A stretch of DNA of 64,000 nt, from the NCBI RefSeq assembly GCF_030463565.1, contig NC_134644.1:150499967-150563966 (forward strand). Reading direction: 5' to 3'. Shown here piece by piece: positions 37,120 to 49,200 of this stretch (position 1 is its first letter; every line of letters begins with the position of its first letter). A program made the position numbers and the translations under genes. The DNA is from Pelecanus crispus. Lineage: Eukaryota > Chordata > Aves > Pelecaniformes > Pelecanidae. The notes below the pieces were generated by a model. It saw only the letters and a program-made list of their open reading frames with translations. It made no database searches and was not told where the DNA came from.

Positions 37120-38085
37120 GTCCCAAGAACACTTGGCTCAGGGGATGCTCTTGACACAGGCAGTGGGATTGAGTGCACCCTTAGCAAGTTTGCAGACGAC
37201 ACCAAGCTGAGTGGTGCTGTTGACATGCCAGGAGGACAAGATGACATCCAGAGGGACCTGGACAAGCTGGAGAGGTGGGCCTCTGTGAACCTCATGAGGT
37301 TCAACAAGGCCAAGTGCAAGGTCCTGCACCTGGGACGGGGCAACCCCCGGTATCAGTACAGGCTGGGGGATGAAGGGATTGAGAGCAGCCCTGCAGAGAA
37401 GGGCCTTGAGGGTACTGATGGGAGAAAAGCTGGACATGAGCCAACAATGTGCGCTTGCAGCCCAGAAAGCCAACCGTATCCTGGGCTGCATCAAAAGCAG
37501 CGTGGCCAGCAGGTCGAGGGAGGTGATTCTGCCCCTCTGCTCTGCTCTGGTGAGACCTCATCTGGAGCACTGCGTCCAGCTCTGGGGCCCTCAGCACAAG
37601 GACAGGGACCTGCTGGAGTGGGTCCAGAGGAGGGCCACCAAAATGATCCGAGGGCTGGAGCACCTCTCCTCCAAGGCCAGGCTGAGAGAGTTGGGATTGT
37701 TCAGCCTGGAGAAGAGAAGGCTGCGAGGAGACCTTATTGCGACCTTCCAATACTTAAAGGGGGCCTATAGGAAGGATGGGGAGAATCTTTTTAATAAGGC
37801 CTGTTGTGACAGGACAAGGAATAATGGATTTAAACTAAAGAAGAATAGATTTAGACTAGACATTAGAAAGAAGTTTTTTGCAATAAGGGTGGTCAAGCAC
37901 TGGAACGGGTTGCCCAGAGAGAGAGTGGAGGCCCCATCCCTGGCAACATTCAAGGTCAGGTTGGACAGGGCTCTGAGCACCCTGATCTGGTTAAAGCTGT
38001 CCCTGCTCACAGCAGGGGGGTTGGGCTAGATGGCCTCTAAAGGTCCCTTCCCACCCAAAGCATTCTATGATTCTATGGTTCTATG
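37120..38085 (+). mobile_element. CR1 LINE, 5'-truncated, frameshifted
   Basis: The 3' kilobase of a CR1 retrotransposon in the plus orientation. The first frame carries the reverse transcriptase catalytic motif FADDTKL (about 37189-37209), then the CR1 segment [22 protein letters not shown] +1 frame change near 37400 separates it from the second frame (to 38029), which has the CR1 C-terminal landmarks [37 protein letters not shown] and RLDIRKKFF. The 3' end is the octamer tail ATTCTATG repeated three times (38062-38085). The left boundary is approximate. The element is dead: truncated and frameshifted. Confidence 0.93.
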
Positions 38086-38937
38086 AAAAGCAATGCCCAC
38101 ATTCATCTTCCTGAGCAGAGGGAAGAGAAGCAGCAAATTACGGGGAATTTTCAAGTATTCTTTAAAAACCCTAACAAATTAAAACAAAACAAAACAAGAT
38201 GATGTTTTGAGAGCACACCGTGTAAATGTTAGTCCCTTTCTGTAATGAAAACACTAAACAGAGGAGAAATACATTTTATGAAAAGGTATTTTAAAACGTA
38301 CTTAACAGGGCAAGTCCCCAAATGCAACTTAATGACTTCACACCGGACCATCAAGGTAATTTTGCCTTTCCCCCAAAAGCTTAAGCCATTACTTCACCTG
38401 GCACAACACGACAGTGAGAAACACCGTGTGCCACCCAGCACCTGTCTTCTCCAAGGCTTTCATCGGCAACAGTGGACGTAACACTGCTGCACCACGGCCT
38501 GGTACAGAAATATCCCAAAGCCAATTTCCCAGCCAACTGTATATTACGGAACACCCATCATCACTCTTGGAAATACAGAAAGAAATGCCACAGTAAGCTG
38601 GAGCCCTTAATATTTATGAATGCAAAGAAATAAAGACTTCCTCACGTCATAAGGTCTTTTTAATTAGTTTTATAACCACTTACACACTTAAAAAGAAAAT
38701 GTCACCCTCATCATATCACATTGATAAAACAGTGCTTTACGGAAGTTGTACAGTATACATTCTGCTTGGAAGCACCAGTGCCTACTAATGGTGGCTCAGG
38801 CTCTCTCATGTACTTGTGCACAGATTCACTCACCGTGAGCCGTATTTATATTTGAAAGTTCAACACACCGGACGGAGAAGCAGCCTGAGCCACTGTGCAC
38901 TCTCACCTGAATATACCTGGGCACATACAGGCAAGCT

Positions 38938-38967
38938 ATTATTTACTGTAAATAAACAGTAAATAAT
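38938..38967. repeat. Perfect 12-base inverted repeat with forkhead-like core
   Basis: ATTATTTACTGT (38938-38949), a six-base spacer AAATAA, then its exact reverse complement ACAGTAAATAAT (38956-38967). The centre reads TGTAAATAAACA, which resembles forkhead factor binding sites. It could be a chance AT-rich palindrome. Confidence 0.7.
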
Positions 38968-40679
38968 TATAATACCCAATACTGTCAGATTGAATAACTC
39001 AGATTAGCAGTAGCATTTTGTCACTTCAAACATAGCGTGGTTCGCTAAGGAGTTTTGTTCATGGGTTCCTTTTACTAGCGTGTCTTTGTGGGCAAATTCT
39101 TAGAGAATAATTTAAAAAAAAAAATCAGAAAAGAAATGGGCTATGGAATCAAATTTGAGACATTAAATATATTCACTTTTCCTAGTTAAGCCTATCCGGT
39201 ACCTATTGTTGTTCTCATTACACTAGAGAACTCAAAGGAGCACCTAAAGCTGCTGATGTCCGCTAGCACCTCCAAGTAAAGGACGTCCATGAAGACTTCC
39301 AGTGCATTGGGGTGCTGCTCAGCTCTCTCGGGACTAGGCCTTTAGCAACCTTAGTTCGCAGAGAGAGGGACTTCCACAAAGTATTGAGGATTTCTGTCCT
39401 TAGACTAGCCTGATACTCTTCCACTGAGATCCTCAGACTTCTAGAGCTTGTAGCAATGTCTTGAGCTGGAAAAATCCTTTCCAGAGCTGACTTTGAGGGA
39501 TGTGGTTTTCTGCACTCACAGCTGGGCTCACAGTATTATAGAAAGAAAATAAAAGCATGAGAGATGGCTATGGAAATGAACATTAATGGTTACTATTAAC
39601 GTAATTTAGCTTCAGTTAGAATGAACAACAAGACGACAATTATACATGAAAAATTAGCTTTTATTACAAATGTTTAGTAATAAGTAATGATTTTTCAAAT
39701 TTTTTTTTACTTACTAAACCTAAACATACAAAGTCAGAAGCAAACAAGAAATTGGTTAAAATCTTACTGAAGGTTAACTTGTCAGTAGTTCTATCAGATT
39801 TCCTGCAAGGCTTGCTTTTAAAATGTCTTATTTATTGTACTATCAGCTTTCCTTTACAGAAATGCTCATCCTCCAGTAGACGTGTAGTCATCAACATGGA
39901 TGATTTGATTCATTTATATAAACAGAAGAAGGAAAAAATAAGCTGTATCCATCTCTCAGTATAAAACCTATTTCTATATGTTATGTTGCACATAATTTAG
40001 AGCCTGGCTTCTCAAGCCAAATATAGCTCTTACACTGACTGCAGCGTGCACCATATCAGAAGGGCAATGTTACTAATTTCATATTAGTTGGTGAAAGTAT
40101 TCTTTGGTCACAAACATCCTATATCTACTCAGTTTACAGTATGTCAGAAACTGCTTTTCACCCATTTCAAGGAGCTTGTTTACATTTTTATTTTATTCCA
40201 TGGCTTTCAGATTTTTCTCCTGCATGTATAAACCATACCTGTGTGCATGCATGTGCACAAAATTTAGTCGAGTTGTTTCTATGCAGACAGATCAGGAGTG
40301 AAGAAAGGATGTCCTTTATCTTCTGATACCTTTCCGATGTCAGACTGCAACAGCTCTAGTCTAAAACAGCCTTCTACCGGAGTCCCTCTGGATAGGCGAT
40401 TCGTATTTAGTGCATTGCATTACTGAAGTTTTCAGAATATACAAAATATGAAAATTGTGATCATTTTATTACATTGTCTATTACACTGTAAAGCCACATT
40501 ATTCAAAATCAAAGTCTTATTTTTGGTGGGAGAAGTTTAAGAGGGTAAGGGAAAAGAAAGCTGCTAATGATCCAAGCAAGAGTGTCTGGACAGTGACACT
40601 TTGCTTAAAAGGCACACCAAGAAAAGGCAAGCTAGGTTCCTCTCCTGATGGTTTAAATCTGTTTTATATTTTTTCTTTT

Positions 40680-40739
40680 ATATATAGATATGCATATATA
40701 TGTGTGTATACCTATGGAAATATATGTATGCACACACAC
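40680..40739. repeat. TA/TG-rich low-complexity tract
   Basis: Alternating purine-pyrimidine sequence made of TATATA, TGTGTG and CACACA pieces. It is a degenerate dinucleotide microsatellite with no other feature. Confidence 0.7.
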
Positions 40740-41044
40740 CTTTGAGTTTTTGAGAATATAAAGTTCAAGAATGAGAAATTCGTTTTAAATAAGAACAACA
40801 CTAACAGGGGGAGGTTGGTGCTGTTATTTTTTTGCTGCATTATGATTATAATCTAATGGCACAGTGATATGATTATACCATTTTTTACTTTCATCATTTC
40901 ACTGTATAAATGTGAGGCGTAAGACTACCAGGTGCATTTATCTTGCCTAAAGTAATTTTTATGGATCTTCTGTGTTCTTGCTTTTTCATAAGGGATGGTC
41001 ATTACTTTAAGAAATATGAAGAGGGTTGAGGGTAAGGTTGCTCT

Positions 41045-42827
41045 AACAATCACAATTAAAATTTATTTGACTCTAGGGTTCACATGTTAGAGCGTGGCGT
41101 GCACGCAAACACACACAGAGAATGACAATGACAACGATGGCTGTATACAGCTCAAACCCAAGTACTGGTCCCAGCACGGCTGTAGTATGCTGATCTTGTA
41201 AAAACTTTTGTTTTCCTTTTGCATGAGCTTTATGATATAATGCACTGTTACCAAAATCTGCACTGTTCCATCTAAATGGTCCACATATGATGACGGTAAA
41301 TGTTAAGAGGTATGAGATGATTACTAACTTCCAGAAAACATTTAACAGAAGATGCCCATACAGTAGTCACCATTAAAAGTTTAACAGCTGAAGGTTGAAT
41401 GTAAAGATCTTTTCAGCTGTACTGTTTAGAAAAGTATGACTATCACAGTAAAGTTATTTACACAAAAGGCAACAATAGCAAAGATATCAATAGAGAACAC
41501 AGTAGATTGTTCAGAAAGTGGATCACATTTTCTGCTAAGTCTGAAATATTTCTTGCAATGTTGTAAATTCTACCTACTAGATATCCCACAACACAAACCA
41601 GACAGAAGAACTTGTAAAAAGATATTAAGAGCTTGGTCCTGCATTTCTGATTCCCCAAAACCTACCACAGAAGACCACAGGAATTTTGAATGTTTAGCAA
41701 CTGCAGGACAAAACCCTCAGAGGACTGCAAAATGTTGCTTCTTTTCAGTACTTATTATATATAAGTATTCAAATGATTTTCTTTGGCTTTTAAATTACTA
41801 TCCCTTCGTATCTATAATGTGAAACCAAACCCAAACCACTAACAACTCCCCTCTCCTCTCAAAATGGTGATAAAAAATTAAATGAACCAAAAAACATACC
41901 TAGAAAGTGTAGCTGTTACTTCATTATAAAACTACAGTGCAAAATAGAGGTTTATACTGGTCAGAATTGCAATAGCAATTGGAAATTTACACTGAAGGAC
42001 TGACTGCAAGTATTGCTTCTCCTGAATAACAGAAAAATCAAAACTGATTAGGCACTTGCTTTCTTGTTTAATGAGAGATCATTCAGTGTATGTAAAAATG
42101 ATAGAAATACTCTCTAAAAGAATGCTCTGTAGCGTAACAATTGTATTGCTCAACTACAGCCACAGTCCCCAGTTCAGGAGAACAGAAGAACATGTGCCTA
42201 TTACTTATTCTGTGCTTAAATCCTACTGATCTGAATGGGCTGGGTACATGTTCAAGTGCTGTCCTGAATTGGGATGCTTGCTGAAATTGGGAGTTTTAAA
42301 ATATAGTGGTGAGCTTCTTTTCATTATACTACAAGACCAATTTTATCTAATCTGGCTCTGCTCTCCACAATATTATCCTAGTACTTCCTAATAAAAAAGA
42401 AAACAGGCATAAAATAAATAGGATAACCAATGATTACATAATAAATACACTACTAAGTGGGAGGAAAATATATTGCAACGTAAGGCTCTGTAGTGTTGCA
42501 CAATCAAGAAATCGTTCCAGGTGCTCCAAAACACAACTCCTAATGTACAACACCAAGTTACCACTATACACCTGAAAAAGATTGGGAAGTAACAGATTAA
42601 ACTTCTATTACATTAAACATTTGAAAATATAAACAAGTGGTAATGTGTTTCGCTGCCTTTGCAGAACAGCGTAGGTATGTTCTTTCACTGCTCCAATTGT
42701 CATTACTTGTGAAGGAAAATTCAGAAGATTGGGTTTTTGAAAACTCTCATAATCGAATTCCTTCAGACTTACAAAGTTACCAGTGTCCACACTGACTCAT
42801 AGTATTATCTCTGAAAGTAGAACAAAC
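41045..42827 (-). other. STK3: Probable STK3 3'UTR
   Basis: Sequence following the STK3 stop on the minus strand, AT-rich and without coding potential. Its end is uncertain: on the minus strand ATTAAA lies at 42067-42072 and AATAAA at 41062-41067, with another AATAAA at 40465-40470. The middle one gives a 3'UTR of about 1.8 kb and is used here. Confidence 0.45.
41062..41067 (-). terminator. STK3: Candidate STK3 polyadenylation signal
   Basis: Canonical AATAAA on the minus strand about 1.76 kb after the STK3 stop codon. Two alternatives exist (42067-42072 and 40465-40470), and sequence alone does not choose between them. Confidence 0.35.
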
Positions 42828-42986
42828 TCAGAAGTTTTGTTGCCTCCGTTTCTTTGCATCCATCGCATCTAGGATAGGTTGCCTCTTTGCAGTGTACCTC
42901 TGACGAAGCTCCTCGATTTCTCGTTCCATCATAGGGTCCAAAGCCTTTAATCGCATCTGTAATTCTTCTAAACTCAGATTCTTTAA
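42828..42986 (-). CDS. STK3: STK3 (MST2) last coding exon, SARAH domain
   Basis: The terminal coding exon of the Hippo-pathway serine/threonine kinase STK3/MST2: 52 residues plus a TGA stop (42828-42830). The reading begins LKNLSLEELQ, continues through ALDPMMEREIEELRQRY and ends AKKRRQQNF, essentially the human MST2 C-terminus as I recall it. This is most of the SARAH coiled-coil domain, through which MST1/2 dimerise and bind SAV1 and RASSF proteins. The exon starts in phase 0 right after TTTTACAG, preceded by a long T-rich tract. The kinase domain and linker exons are not in the window and must lie beyond 64,000. It runs opposite to KCNS2, tail to tail. I prefer STK3 over the paralogue STK4 because of the residues LKNLSLEELQMR and the KCNS2 neighbour. 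Confidence 0.96.
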   Translation of the reverse strand, partial: LKNLSLEELQMRLKALDPMMEREIEELRQRYTAKRQPILDAMDAKKRRQQNF

Positions 42987-43031
42987 CTGTAAAACAACCA
43001 CCAAAAAAACAAAAAAAAACCCACAAAAAAG
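42987..43031 (-). other. STK3: STK3 terminal-intron splice acceptor tract
   Basis: On the minus strand this is a T-dominated tract with G interruptions that ends in GGTTGTTTTACAG at the exon boundary. It is a strong acceptor and fixes the 5' edge of the last exon. Confidence 0.8.
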
Positions 43032-45930
43032 ATTAAAAATTATTTACAACAAAGATGAAAACCACCACCTTTCATAATCCTTTAAAATTTACAGTTGCAG
43101 TGGGGTTTTTTTTGGTGGGTTCCCCCCCCACACTTCGAGTGTATGTACAGACATATATAACTGTTTATATAACCAAAAGCCTTAGTATGCTCCACAGTAA
43201 ATAATTTAACAGCACATGAAAATACAAACACACAGAGTACATTTAATTTAAAAAAAAAAAAATCACTTTGCAAACGTTGCAAATAGATTGCAAATAACTA
43301 TAGGGCTGGAGTTTAACTCACTAGGCTGAGAAAAACCATGCCACAGCATACACAATTATATTCATGTACATAAATTATATTGCTTAATCAAACACTTCTT
43401 ACTGAACTGTCTCTTATAGAAGCCCGAAAAAGGCAGCTGCTGTAAGTAATAGCCTGACAGATATTTAGAGGTACTTTCTGATAAGAATGACAAGGCACCT
43501 GTCTTCCTCAACAGAGTGCTGCCAGAACTAGTCAAAGCAAATTGCTAACAGAATATTTAAATAATACATGAAATAACTTCCTGAATTCACGGGAGTTACC
43601 TTTGACCAAGCTCTTCTCTTTCTAAAAATATTTTCTCACAAATGTTAAACAGTTCATTACATTGCATTCGTTAAGAGCGATGGGTCATATAACAAGTAAA
43701 TCGCCTCACTGGCTTGCTGGCTGCTGCAAACAACTTGGAGTCTTGTCAGGTACAGGGGCATGTCAGGCACTACTGCCCCACCTGCTCTTGCAGGGAAGGA
43801 TCTGCATTGGAAATATGTTCCTTTGGCTGGCCTATGTATTTTTTTTTTTCCTTGATGAAGTCTAGTGCCTCTCTGCATTTCCTCTCGTCGGAATTGTCTA
43901 CGTGCCAATTACTCTTGACCGAGTGTGAAAAATATCAACAAATTTCCAATAGTACAAATAATTTCATCTTGGGAAAGTGACGATCTATATTTTGTTTGCA
44001 AATATTCTGACATTGCAAACAAGCACACCACCTAACTCAGGTGAAAAAAAAAACAAACAAACCAAACCCCCAACATTTTCTGAATCATCCTACTAATGAG
44101 TCAATACTTCGTTCATGTATCTAGGGCATTCCTCCATCAACACAGTCTGATCTGTTTTCCCTGAGGAATGAAATACTACTTTTGATCTTTATTTTTATCA
44201 GCATCTGAGGTATATAAATTAGCAACACATATTGCTACATACAGTCCAAACGCCAGCATTATGACTTCTACTAATAGACTACATAGCACATAGTAAACAA
44301 ATAACTTAAAGTCATAATAAAGAGGGAGTGCATATCAGAAATTCATTGATGAGCATATGCAAAAAGATGCACATTTCCACACAACATCATTTTAACAATA
44401 AGATTCCTAATGAAGATGGGAATTAAAACCCAGATGTCAAAATATCTTCCAGGACCAAAGATCCTTAGACATGTATAAGCTTCAGAGACCTCAGATGCGC
44501 GCAGTAGCTCATCAGTAATGTCTGCCTCTCCCAAGGACAAATGACACCTTTCATTTCTTAGGAGGGAAAGAGTTGCCTCCCAAGGAATTAAATATCATCT
44601 GGTTTACTGTATTTCTCCCCTTTAATATACGCAAGAAAGGATGGGGAAAAGGAATCCTAATTCCTCGGTCACCAAGACTTTTGCAGAAAACCACCTTCCC
44701 ATTTTCAGAGAAAGAAAAGATTAAAACAAAACCAAAACCACTCTTTCATTTTTAGCCCATTGGTAAATGTAATTGGCACGACAGACACTTTTCAGTGAAG
44801 ATATTCTTTTAGAGGACTGAAGTGTCAGAGAGGTTTGCAGTATTAAGAGAAGAGACAACAGTGCCAATTCCTCTGTTTAACTGATCCCAACGCAGCACAG
44901 ATGCGAGGAGCAATAAACCCACGTTTTTTAGCACGTGTGAGAGGAGAAACATATTTGGAGCTCCATGGAGCAGCAAATGGACTAAGGAAGGCACCATGAA
45001 TAATCTTGCGTGTCAGTGTTTTGTGAGAACTGCCACTGATGAAGTCTCCTGCCCGCTCTGGGCCAGCCATTTATTCCCTCTCAGTCACCACTGTAGACAT
45101 CAGGCTTACACCGCATAGAATAGACTCCAACTCATGCGATCACATAATTATTCTCCACTGAAAAACATTTTTTTATAAATTGTCAGAGAAGAATGTGATG
45201 GGTGAGTTTTTATTTAAATTTCAATCAAGAAACAGAGCCAGCAAACAGAATTAAATATTCTTTAAAGATCACAGACAGCTGGGCTGGAAATTAAAATATA
45301 AAGAGAATGAATTTTTAAATCCAGGGAATAAGAATCATTCCAAATGATATCAACCATGTCACCCAGGGAGCCGTAGCACTCACCTATATGAACGGCTGAT
45401 GCTTGGGACATTCAAAGGAAGTTAATGACAGAAAACAGGGACATTAAGAAACTGAAAATAGAGTTATGAAGGTCTCATCTATCTGACATCAGGCGCTGGA
45501 TTAGGCAGGAGTAGTCAGAGAGCTCTACATACTTTAGAAAACCACTTAATCACATCTAAAAGCCACAGCTGACTCTAGGATGCGTGCGTGTCCGTGTCCA
45601 TGGACATATGTGTCTCCTTGGTAAATTTCAAAATATTTTTTCTTGACTTCTGCCTGTGCTATAGATGAAGCCCAAAGCCTGCAAAAGCCTAAATGCTGAA
45701 TGCAACAATAAATACATCAAATGAGATGCACAGAAATCATTCAAACAAGATATTTAATTATTCCTATGTAATTTATTCCCCTGCATGATAAATACTTTAA
45801 TTCAAATTCTTAAAGCGATAGAGCTCAGCACTCTCACTCGCTTTCACTTGCAAACAGTTCGCAATTTAAACTGCCAGAAATAATTTCCCATGTAGTTTGC
45901 TGTTGTAACAACTAGGGCTACCAGTGGTAA
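43032..45930 (-). other. STK3: STK3 terminal intron, part 1
   Basis: No exon is recognisable. Open reading frames on either strand (up to 88 codons) show no kinase, linker or SARAH sequence. I specifically looked for the linker that precedes the SARAH exon in MST2 and did not find it. Confidence 0.5.
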
Positions 45931-46215
45931 TCATAGAATCGTCTAGGTTGGAAAAGACCTTTAAGATCATCCAGTCCAACCATTAACCTACACTACCAAG
46001 CCCACCTAAGCCAATCAAGGGTAGACTAGACTAAACCATATCCCGAAGTGCCACATCTACCCGTTTTTTGAACACTTCCAGGGATGGTGACTCCACCACC
46101 TCTCTGGGCAGCCTGTTCCAATGCTTGACCACCCTTTCTGTAAAGAAATTTTTCCTAATTTCCAGTCTAAACCTCCCCTGGCGCAGCTTGAGCCCATTTC
46201 CTCTCGTCCTAATGG
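45931..46215 (-). mobile_element. CR1 LINE, short 3' fragment
   Basis: Read on the minus strand this is the last roughly 285 bases of CR1: the region encoding the C-terminal CR1 reading frame (LDWKLGKIF-type remnant, [16 protein letters not shown]-type segment) and the 3' end with TCTATGA tail at 45931. Strong similarity to the 61.4 kb copy, in the opposite orientation. It lies in the same orientation as STK3. Confidence 0.92.
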
Positions 46216-49200
46216 GAAAGGAGAGGAGAGCATTCAGCTGTGTAAGCTACAGGAATTCAAAAAGGCTTTAAATTATATTTTGATAGCTTTTCAAAAGCTG
46301 TAAACTGTGGCAGTTCAGTAATCAGGATAGTATTTGTCTGACAGTGATAGATAGTTCGATTTCTGCCACTCCAAATAACAGAACCAATCATGTCCTTTCG
46401 GAGATCAAACACCCACAAGCACACAACTGACAGCAATTAGTGTCAAGATGGGCCACCTCCAAGACAGATATCTTCAGTGACTGGAGTTTCTGGTAAAAGC
46501 ATTTGCCTTCACTGGGACCCTTCACATCACCAAGTAATCACGTGGGTTTGGGAAAGCAACAGTCCAAACTCCAATTTATAATGTCATGAATCTATCAGTT
46601 ACATACACTAACATATAATAGTCAGGAAGCGTGTGCATCTGTTTTACACACACATAAGGTTTTTTAGAGTGGATATGCATACTCAGTTTTCCAGTAGAAA
46701 ACTTAGGTGTTTACAGACAAAAAAATCCCTTTTCTGCTGAAAGGTGTATTTCTTAACCTAATCACTAATGAGAGTTACAATGTATAAGGGAAGCAAGGAA
46801 AAAAAAAACAAAGCAAAACCATTTCCAGAGCCAGATAACATTGAAGAATTTCTTCTACAAGCTGATGGATTCTCAACACACAGTCGCACCCAAAGAAGCC
46901 ACACTGAATTCTCTACTCTGCTTTGCTAGAGCAAAGGAAGCTGACTTTGCCTACGAAGAGGCCAGCCAACAGTCATCCTTGCGGGGCGAGCTCCCAGTGG
47001 CGCAAGCCGAGTGCCAGCTGATGTAGGGGAAACCAGTTCCCCTGATGTAGGGGAAATCCTGACAGAAAAAAGGGACCCATGCAGGAAGGAGCTCCGTCAA
47101 CCCAAGCTGCCAGCAGGAGAAGGTCCTTTCAGCAGCACCACCTTGAGCTGGGACAACCAGCGCAGAATCAAAGCATAACTAACCTTTTAATTGAACTTAC
47201 TCTGGTCAGTACTAGTTTCAGGTCGATTGCATTTTTTACATGTCTTCGAACAGTGACATACAAGGAATTCTTTCCTCACGCACTGATGTGGTCATCCCTC
47301 AGAACTAAACTTCAGCAAGGGAAGTGCAACAATTTTTACTTTTTCGGTCTTTCGGTCCAACTTCTTGCATCCCAGATGGACCAGCTTCATTTGGATCAGT
47401 GTTTGCAGCAAACCGAAGAATAATTACTTGTACTGAATACTACTTCGGCCTGTAGGAGGGCCCACACCATACCTTACATATTTTGTTTACAAACCTGGTC
47501 AAATCATACTGATGAAAATTCAGACCAAAATGGGCACTGGAAAATATATGGAAAATACACGCATGTGTTCCTGTCTACAGACGTGAGTACTGTAGCAGTC
47601 AGCTGAAAAGGAAGGAGACAAAGTACAACCAAAAGTGGACTCTCCGAAGTCATCAAGTCAAAGGGTACAATGTAAATCCTGACTACCAGCTTCCACCTGT
47701 GTCCAGCACAGGAGTCAGGCGGAAGGACATGCATCTGAGATACTCGGTGGTGCTTGCGGTCCATGGATTTAGGTGAAAGGGTCTGGAAAAGAGTCTGGAA
47801 CTCATTAGCTGTGCTTGGCCAGCGCATATCTGTAGCCATCCAAACTTTTCAGGGGGTGAAAGCCAAAGTTTTGGTGGATGTAGCACACTATAATCTTAAT
47901 CCACCCTTGACAGCTAACAGAGGTAAATAAGAGCTCTAGGCCTGTGATGTTTTCAATATGATAAAATTAGATTTCATTAGTAATTCCATAATGCATGAGT
48001 TACCATTGCAAACCTCCAGTCTATCAAACTAAATTATGGAATACTGCCATTAAGCTGGTGCATCAAAAACAAGCGAATGTATTTTCAGGGTTTAAATTGT
48101 TAAGAAAATAGATATTCAATCAAAAAATAATCTGTATCAAGTTTGTTGTGTTTACTTGAAAAAAGAAATTCTTCCTAGCAACTGCTTAAATGAATCTTAC
48201 AGATGCAACATGCCTTATTAGAGGCCTTTGATTAAAAAAATATGGATTGTTAATACTGTACTCTGAGTCATCTATTTTCCCATCTGCTAGTAATTCCTAC
48301 AATACGACCTATCAACAGAGTGGCTAACAACAATAATTTTCTAAGGCAATTGCAGAAGTGGGTTGCCTATAGCACTTTCTAAGATTTAACCAGTGCATGC
48401 CTTGGATTGTTTTGTGTTGTTAGTGGCCTCAGGTAAGAGAAACTCTTTCTCTCCAGCTGTTCCCTTCCCTCTGCTTAGCAGAGTTTTCTCTTCTCTAATG
48501 GAACGAGCTCCACTGATGATTTCAAACTCCTTTTTTACTAATATAAAAAGTTAGACTCGAGTCAGGATCCAAAAGGTACAAGGTGGGCCTTTCTGACCAA
48601 TTTTTCCAGTCTACAAATTCAAACCCAAATCCCTGAATCTGACTTTCATAGCAGTTTTCTCAGGCTTGCATGCAAGGAAATACTCCACGGTTACTGTCGT
48701 CTGTTCAGCTGCTCCGGTGCAGCAACGAGGGGAGAACTGCTGTGTGTCCTGCGCTGATAGAGCAAACCGTGCCGACCTCGTATAAGCAGCATCAGGCAAT
48801 GCGCTGCCTGAGACACCCACTGGCCACGCGTCAGAGCTCCGACTTGCTGTCATCCCCACCCCTGCTGTCACTACAACGGGCAAATTGGTCGCAAGAAAAC
48901 AATCTTGGATGGGGAACTGAGCGAAAAGCATTTATTTTGGGATATTTGAAGAGCAAGTCTCCTTGTTGCAAAACACAAAACATAGGGTTATACAAATACA
49001 AAAAGGATGTCATTCACTATCATTATTTTTGACCATTTATGAGAAAGAAGGACCAACAACCTAACTTTTAAAAGCCAAAGTTTGTCCTGCAGGACTGCAG
49101 TTATCTTAAACATTTTGGGGGGTAAAACAAGCACATGGCACTGAGAGAAAATTAGAGATGGTCAAGTTCATGTAATCTTTAAAAGTCTTTATAGGGACAA

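Larger units (their letters stand above)
38086..41044. other. Gene-free DNA
   Basis: AT-rich sequence with no supported exon, holding one perfect inverted repeat (38938-38967) and a TA/TG-rich tract (40680-40739). The far 3' end of the STK3 transcript could reach into it if a distal poly(A) site is used (minus-strand AATAAA at 40465-40470). Confidence 0.45.

Noticed and set aside
44343-44540. 65-codon minus-strand frame with a plausible-looking acidic start
   Set aside because: No splice sites in suitable phase and no similarity to STK3; best explained as chance.
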